Part shown: positions 57,400 through 64,000 of the stretch, in pieces
Layout of the letters: each line of letters begins with the position of its first letter
Numbering within the stretch: the first letter of the stretch is position 1
DNA from: Chrysemys picta bellii
Taxonomy: Eukaryota > Chordata > Testudines > Emydidae
DNA: 64,000 bases
Direction of reading: 5' to 3'
Assembly: GCF_011386835.1 (NCBI RefSeq)
Contig: NC_088796.1
Coordinates: 88,457,468-88,521,467 of the forward strand
Notes under the pieces: model-generated
The model's input: only the letters and a program-made list of their open reading frames with translations
What the model was told of the DNA's origin: nothing
Database searches by the model: none
Translations under genes and position numbers: made by a program

Positions 57400-59558
57400 C
57401 ACTGGTGATGGACAACTTGCTGAATGTTGCCTGTCGTGATGTAGAGTTTTTAAGTTCCTATATTGTGACAGCTGTGGGAGCTGAAATGACTGCTTCATTG
57501 TTCATCTCTGCCAAATTTATATTAGTGGCATTTTCCAATAGAAGAAAATGGGACTGTTGCTGGAGGAAGGTATTACTCAGTAGGAGGGGTGGGCTGGGCA
57601 GAATCTGGACCTAACCAAACAAACATCCTCCCTCAAAACTGAAAAATTCCTCCCTACTGCTAAAATTCTTGCATGTTCTTTCTCTCTTTATATATAAAGA
57701 TGTTTTTGCTAAAAACAGGAAATGATGAGAGCAAAATAATCTTTGAGTTTATAGACTGTCATACTTTGGGTGTCCCAAAGTTCTTACATAGCAAGGATTA
57801 TAAATAGCCAAGAGGCTTTGTTCATTGCAAGAGCAGAAGGATTTTTCACACTGTGGGTGTTATTTTCTATGCCACCAAGTTGTCTTGCTGTTGAAATTCT
57901 GCTAATGTGGGTTCTTAGAAACTGATGAAAAAAGCTTCCTATAAATTCTTGAGCTTTCCATCAACTCTTGTTGACACCATGTGATCAGTCTGTCCAGTAT
58001 ACACTTTGCCGTTGGCCCATGTGGCATGGGGAGGGGTCATTAGATTTGTAGTAGGTTTTTTCCTCTTTAAGGAAAGGGGTACTGTTGACAAGTTATTGTT
58101 TCTAGGACCTTGCATAAAAATATATGACTCCTCAGCTGAGTCATCTTGATGTCAAGAGAACTCTTGCATTTCTATTAAAGGTATTTATGCTTTAAATCAG
58201 GTGTGTAAAACAGCCTGAGGCATATGGGAGACAAAGACAGAGGGCTTTCAGAGAAAAACCTTATGTAGCCAAGTGGACTCACTGCTGACTCCCTGGGCAT
58301 GGCATAGCAGGCTATCCTTCTGTAGCACACCATGCCAATAGAGCAACACAGTGCCTGAGTGACTTTCTTCTGTGAGTTGTCACTTCAGTCAGGTAACATT
58401 TTAGTTTCACACCTTCTGGCATAAGAAAGTCAACAAACAGTAGTCCAATGTCCTTATATCTGGTCCTCAGCCCCTGGTCTGGCCCCACCATCCCTATGCC
58501 TCTTCATTCAGAGCTTTCAGTCATCCTTATTTCCTTCTCAGGGGCCTCATACCACCTTCCCTAATAACTGGTAGAGGAACCCAGGCCCTCCCACTACCCT
58601 GGGTTCCAGTCCAAGGACTCTAACCAGCAGACAAGGCCAGTTCTGTCAGGCTTCTTGCTGCCAACTTCATGGATTTTTTCCTACTGGAGCCTTTTAAGGC
58701 CTTCTCCCTACAGACTCTTTAAGTTCACCCTTGTTCTGGGGCAAGGAATCACAGGGCTCTTCCATAGAATCCTCCAATAAATCTCCAACCAAAAGCACAA
58801 AGGTAAACCCACTTCTGCCCTCCTTAGGCAGGACCTTTCATCCCTATTCAGTTTTCCCTGCCCTGTTCCTCCACTGAACATAGCCTTACAGGGCTTCCTG
58901 GTTCTACATTTTCCATACATTAAGAGCAAAAAGTGTGTTTTCAGTACAGATGACTGACATCACATTAAGGAAAACAAGGAATAACGAAAGGGGGTGAAGA
59001 GGGAATCCTAGGCACTAGCAGATGTATTTCTTATGTTCTCTTTTCCATAGCTGTGAATATTTATACAGTGAAAGTGTGAGGTGGTGAGCTGATTAGTTTG
59101 CTGCACAGAGAGGCTTCTGCATTGCCGGAACATGTATCCTAATTCTAGGATATTCCATGACTGAAGGCAAAACACTGATGCTCTCAGGCAAATCCCTGAC
59201 AAGACTGTTTTAGAGGTCCAGATGCAGAAAGATCACATGACATGTTTGCAGTAGCTAAGTGTTACCAGGCAGAATTAGAAAGGAAATTCACTGTAATGTC
59301 TGTAATCCGAAACACTTTGCAGTATTTTCCATTTGAACAGATTGTTCAGACTTATGTGTTGATTGAAGGATTAAAAAGAAAAGTGCTATGAATATTGATC
59401 TTCATGAGGGTAATGGACACGTGTTAGAAGTAGGCAGCAAGTGAACTATTATTTTGTAAATTCCCATCCATTCCCTTCCTCCCTCCATCCCCACTGTACC
59501 TCCTTCCTCCCCTTTAAAAACACCCTTTCTATTTCAAGCTCAGGTCACTTCTAAACAT
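57400..59558. other. Intergenic, unassigned
   Basis: Non-coding. About 58400-58900 is C-rich with several short ORFs and no recognised element. Confidence 0.4.
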
Positions 59559-59712
59559 AAGCCATATCTACACTACTGGCTAAATCGGCACTGCTGCTAT
59601 CGATAAGCAGTGTTGATTTAGTGGGTCTGGTGAAGATACGCTCAGTCGATGGGGGGAGCGCTGTCCCGTTGACATCTGTACTCCACCTCTCTGAGAGACG
59701 GAAGCCCATAGA
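59559..59712. mobile_element. Fragment of a 'TCTACACTAC' MITE
   Basis: It begins AAGCCATATCTACACTAC and contains 'CAGTGTTGATTTAGTGGGTC' and 'GTCGATGGGGGGAGCGCTGT'. The right end has been lost. Confidence 0.6.
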
Positions 59713-60410
59713 CTGCAATTCATGATGTGTACAGGAGTTTGATATATTCAAATGAGGACTATGATCTGACCAAACTCATTTTCACTTGTGGCGTAAAAGG
59801 CAAAATTTGAACTCTGGTTTCCAGTAGGAGAAGGCTCAAGTATTAAAAATACATTTTGTTCCCTAGAAATTTTTTACATTACAATTAGCATCACATTTCA
59901 GGGATGAATTTCCATAATTTTGTTCAGTGATCGAGAGCCCACACCATAAAACCCAATAGTAAATCTGTACTTCCTTTGATAAGAAAACACTACTGTAATT
60001 GTAGAAGTCTGAAAAAATGTAAATGCCATGCTAAATGTGTTTATTTCTACCTGTCTACTTAAAAGAAACTGCTCACTTATTTTCTAAGATCCTCTGACAT
60101 ACAACAGCACTTTTATGAAAAAAATTGTTCAGAAAAATTCTTTCTGCATGGGTTCTTTTTTGGCAGCTTGGTGTAAGATGAAAGTAGACTATTTGTTTTT
60201 TGCAAATTCTTACACAGTTGATCACTTAAGGCAGAACTCTGCTAGTAGATCTACACTGTTAAGTAAAAAGTGAGTTAATGAGGTCTACTGTATTAAGTTT
60301 GCTATTTGTGTTTCCACTGTACTTCCAACATGCATTCCCATATTTCAGATGAAGCCCAGCCCCGAAGTAGTAGTTAGGTCAAAAAGGAGTCAGAGTAGTC
60401 TTGGGAAAAT
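59713..60410. other. Intergenic, unassigned
   Basis: Nothing recognised. Confidence 0.4.
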
Positions 60411-60510
60411 CATGATACGAAGAAGTGGGCTGTAGTCCACGAAAGCTTATGCTCTAATAAATTTGTTAGTCTCTAAGGTGCCACAAGTACTCCTGTTCTT
60501 TTTGCATGAT
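60411..60510 (+). mobile_element. Penelope-like 3' end fragment
   Basis: It contains 'GAAGTGGGCTGTAGTCCACG', then 'AAAGCTTATGCTCTAATAAA', 'TTTGTTAGTCTCTAAGGTG' and 'CCACAAGTACTCCTGTTC'. This is the same module as the minus-strand sequence at 1-60 and about 40 bp further. It is 5'-truncated. Confidence 0.6.
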
Positions 60511-63500
60511 ATGATGGGTTTTTTTTGCAGGAGGGGATAGACTGGGAAGTATTTCAGGTTTCTAGAATAATCTTCCAGATTGTTATGTCTTTAACAAATT
60601 TAAAAATGTTCAGAAAATACTGTTCTAAGTTAGGAAAACTATCATCCGAATGTTAGGTAATGAAATAAGGGCACCCATTCAATGTTTGGCAGATACAATT
60701 CAAAGCAATTTGAATAAACAAAAACACACTTACACATAGCCCAAGACAGGTGCTGCATGATCTTGAATTATAATGTATTTGGAAGTTTAGAAATTTAAAC
60801 TTCTTCCCCAGCTGATTGTGCATGTTTGAGAAAGAGTGGCGTTTGTATTGGCCTGCTAGCACTAGAGAGCCACTGAAAATCAAGGGTTAAATAAAAAAAA
60901 AAATCTCCCTGACAATAGAATTTGTGTATTTTCTTATTCATGGCTACAGTGTTCTAATAAAGTTAACTAACAAAGATACTGTGTGACTGAGAAGCCACAG
61001 GCTTCATTTTAACCATTACACTCTTTATCAAGATAATGGATTTGTTTTGTCTATTTCCTGTTTGCTATAATTTCAAAGTGAATATCTGAACAATCCAAAG
61101 CAAGTTTAGGGGAATCTTATTGAAATTTGGGTTGAAAATAAACTCCAGAAGTTACTTAAAATCAGGGCTTTTGAATTAAAAGGGGTGCAATACTTCGGTT
61201 CAGACGTGACAGGGGAAGGATTTATAGATGAAGCATTTTGAGATCTGTGGATGAAAGGTGCTCTGTATATGCATATTAATATTAGACTGTTATACATTGT
61301 TTAGTTCTCCTTTAGAATACTGGAAATTCTTTACAACTAACAAATACTTCAGTACTCAGCACTGAAGCACTGATTCAGAAAAGCACTTAAACTCATGCTT
61401 AACTTGAAGTCAAAGGGACCTAAGATTGTTGAGCACATGCTGGATTTCTTTGCTGAATTGGGGCCATGCTAAATTAGATATGGAAGAAATACAGTACTCA
61501 TTTGTTATAGAGAAGCAATGAAGACATTAATATTTCGACATTCATAGCCTTATCCACACAAGTTTGTTCTTTACTAAAAGTTAGATTTTTGCCATACAGT
61601 TGCCACATTTTGATAAAAGAAGTTTTGTCTTTACTAGACCTCTTACAACATTTGAAAACTTTATCCACATCCTGTTTAGTTTCTCAGATTAAACTCTGTG
61701 GTCCAAATCCAGTCTTCACTTCACTAAAGCTCTCATTGAAATCACTGGGAGTTGTGTTTGAAGAGGGACTTCAGGATTTCATCTTTGGTTTGTTAGTTTA
61801 TTGGGGGTGGATCACCTTCTATGGCAATCCCAGGTAGAGGGAGATGAAGTCTCAGAGGTGAGCCCCGGCAGAACTTTTGCCTGATCAGTACATAGTGGGG
61901 TGGGGCTTGCCCCAGAAGAACAGGAGGCAGGAATCAAACAAAATATGGTTGATACCAAGCTACACAAGGGAGGCATAGGCCATCCATACAGAGGCCCTAT
62001 GTTTCTGCAGCAGTTTGGCTATTAGTGGGCATTTCTATTGGAGCAATGTTACTAGAGCCTACCTGTGGATAAGGCTGCCCCTGGAAGGCAGCAGGAGGAG
62101 GAGACGATGTAGCCTGGTCTGTTCAGTCTCCTGCAAAGGACCAAGACCCATCTAATCTCTATGAGGTCTGGAGAGGGGTATTGATTTAATGCAGCTGGCT
62201 AAATCCACCAGTATGTACATGAAGGTAGGGTCTCACCTCAGCTGAATCTAATGGGGCTGATTTCATTGACAGGCTGGGAGAGGGGTTTTATCTGGGACCT
62301 TCTGTAATTGATGAATATTTGACTCCTCCTGTTTATTGTACTTTTATTGCTGTGGATGGGTACTATGACTCACAATGGTAAAGTGCAACATACACAGTGA
62401 AAGGGTTTGTTTTCATAAACAAATGTGATATGCAATACAGCAATTTGTTTTTAAAACAGACAGAACATCAATACTTTAAATCCACTCAATGTTACAAAAT
62501 ATCTAGACAAGAAGGAAATGGGCGGGGGTGGTGGGAAGATAGGAGGGGGAACTTAAAAAAAAATAAGTGCAAAAGTAGAAGAACAAATGTCACCATTGGA
62601 TCTCTCTATAGCAAAGATCCAAGTTGATATGATTTTGTCTCCCCCCAAGTAAACCACAAAAGACAAGGCACACATTCAGACAAAGCCATATTATGTGAAT
62701 ATAACTCTGTAGATTTGTAGAACATTGCAAGGTTCCAGGCCTCTTGAACTCATTCCAGTGTGGAAGGAGAGTCAATTTTCCCATTGCCTATAAGTAATGG
62801 ACTGGGCAGCCAGTAACCCCCCCCACACACACACACCCTCCCCAAACTAGCGTCCAATTATCTGTGTGCCTTCCTATGAGTTCAAATACCCCTAGATACA
62901 AGATTCTTGAGTACTTTGTACTGAAAAGCCAGTGTTTTTTCTTAATATGATATAAAACAAGTAACCAATATTAAGACAAGATGCCATATTTTTGTGGTAA
63001 ACAGAGAAAAACAGCATGAATCCATTTTTTACCTTTGCAGCAAAGATTTTAGTTAGAACAGGAAGTGGTGCAAACTGCATCTGTTACCATCAGTATCCTA
63101 AAACTGATGAAATCTCTTTCCTCATAATACCACAAAGTGTTACTCAAACTTAGTTGGTTAATGCAATGTTGCCACTCCTTTACAATATCTATAATGTAGA
63201 TGACAGCTGAACTTGGACCATTCTTTCACTGGTAGAAAACCTTGACTTAAAGGCTATGTACATGGAGAAGATCTTCCAGCCTCAGATATTCCCCTTGCCA
63301 GCACAGGAACAGAAAGGGCCATCCCTGGAGTATTGTCTATTTCAATGCTTTGAATACCCCTCTCCTAGGGCCTCAGAAGGTCTTTTTTGGGGTGGGGGAG
63401 TGGCAGTGTAGGGTCTATTCTTCCAATACCCAGCCCAGGTACCAGCTACTTTCTGTGGCATTGAAACCAGTTCAGCTCTCAAGTTCCCATTAAGAAGAGA

Positions 63501-63520
63501 GTTGCTACAGTTCAGAGTTA
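60511..63520. other. Intergenic, unassigned
   Basis: Non-coding. Palindromic repeat remnants lie near 61370-61465 and 61715-61780. No exon recognised. Confidence 0.4.
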
Positions 63521-63528
63521 TGCTAACT

Positions 63529-63748
63529 CAGTGGGTCTCAAACTTTTTTACTGGAGACCCCTTTCACATTGCAAGCCTCTGAGTGTGACCCCCCCCCCCA
63601 ATAAGTTAAACACACTGTTTAATATATTTAACACCATTATAAATGCTGGAGGCAAGCCGGGTTTGGGGTGGAGGTTGACAGCTCCTGACCCCCCATATAA
63701 TGACCTCGCAACCTCCTGAGGGGTCCTGACCCCGTTTGAGAACCCCTG
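63529..63748. mobile_element. 220-bp hAT MITE
   Basis: The ends CAGTGGGTCTCAAAC and GTTTGAGAACCCCTG form an inverted pair. The TSD TGCTAACT / TGATAACT (63521-63528, 63749-63756) matches at 7 of 8 positions. Interior includes 'TGACCCCCCCCCCC' and 'GGCAAGCCGGGTTTGGGG'. Non-coding. Confidence 0.92.
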
Positions 63749-63756
63749 TGATAACT

Positions 63757-64000
63757 GCTCTAGATCCCTTTCCATAGCTGCTATGGAGCACTATAGAGGA
63801 GCGATCTAGCAGATAACATGAAAGGGAAGACAGTTCAGCGGTTAGGGTGCTGGCCTACCACCAAGGAAATCTGAGGTCATTTCTACATAACCTTGGCTAA
63901 GTCACTAAGGGTGGGATCCACAAAAGGTACTTAGGCACCTAAGACCCAGATTTGGCTCCACAAGATTTCCACCGAACCCTGTAGGAGCCTAAATTCACTC
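63757..64000 (+). repeat. MIR-like relic at the window edge
   Basis: 'CAGTTCAGCGGTTAGGGTGC' followed by 'CTGAGGTCATTTC' and 'AACCTTGGCTAAGTCAC' (about 63830-63910) resembles the tRNA-derived head and core of a MIR/CORE-SINE. 'GGCACCTAAG' and 'AGGAGCCTAAATTCACTC' further right are another old repeat phrase. Low certainty. Confidence 0.4.

Noticed and set aside
1..64000. CRISPR arrays, phage-type or operon-like gene clusters
   Set aside because: No regularly spaced direct repeats and no tightly packed ORFs; spliced exon and SINE/LINE content show a vertebrate genome.

Overview
The window looks like vertebrate nuclear DNA, most probably from a turtle (Testudines). It is AT-rich and gene-poor, packed with diverged transposon relics, and lacks bacterial-type operons. 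The turtle call rests on copies of a tRNA-derived SINE whose tail matches the CR1 LINE 3' end, CR1 and Penelope-like fragments, many non-autonomous hAT elements with 8-bp target-site duplications (TSDs), and a PIF/Harbinger Myb/SANT-like gene of a kind I remember as abundant in turtle assemblies. No database search was possible, so species and family names come from recognition.

One host gene is supported. On the minus strand a 171-bp exon (25959-26129) has a good acceptor, an in-frame stop upstream of its ATG, 20 codons reading MTVFRQENLDDYYETGEELG, and a GTACAG donor. This matches the N-terminus of death-associated protein kinase 1 (DAPK1). A CpG island (about 26230-27420) just upstream is the likely promoter and holds a probable non-coding first exon. 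Positions 1-25958 are then the start of the next, long DAPK1 intron, and positions from about 27500 to 64000 are upstream intergenic DNA. No further exon could be recognised.

Layout. 1-210: two Penelope-like 3' ends fused head to head as a 77-bp inverted repeat. 0.2-19.6 kb: intron with MIR, CR1 and L2-like relics, palindromic MITEs, simple repeats and a 168-bp hAT MITE. 19.66-21.38 kb: a 1193-bp GC-rich hAT element with a perfect TSD abutting a second MITE that contains a third. 25.9-27.4 kb: DAPK1 exon and CpG island. 30-34.8 kb: SINEs, a 1643-bp fold-back hAT element whose arms both carry the transposase C-terminus, and a 138-bp MITE. 42-48.8 kb: three more hAT MITEs with TSDs and a SINE. 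50.2-54.5 kb: a repeat cluster with a decayed ZMYM-type hAT transposase (minus), a two-exon Myb/SANT-like PIF/Harbinger gene (plus), a MITE that cuts it short, and a further 488-bp MITE. 54.6-55.9 kb: CR1 3' half (minus) with reverse-transcriptase remnants. 57-64 kb: two more hAT MITEs, a Penelope-like tail and a MIR-like end.

Apart from DAPK1, the coding traces are transposon proteins in decay. I see no CRISPR array, no tRNA or rRNA gene, and no clear new multi-gene system. The most unusual structures are the fold-back hAT, the head-to-head Penelope ends, and the runs of nested insertions dated by intact TSDs.
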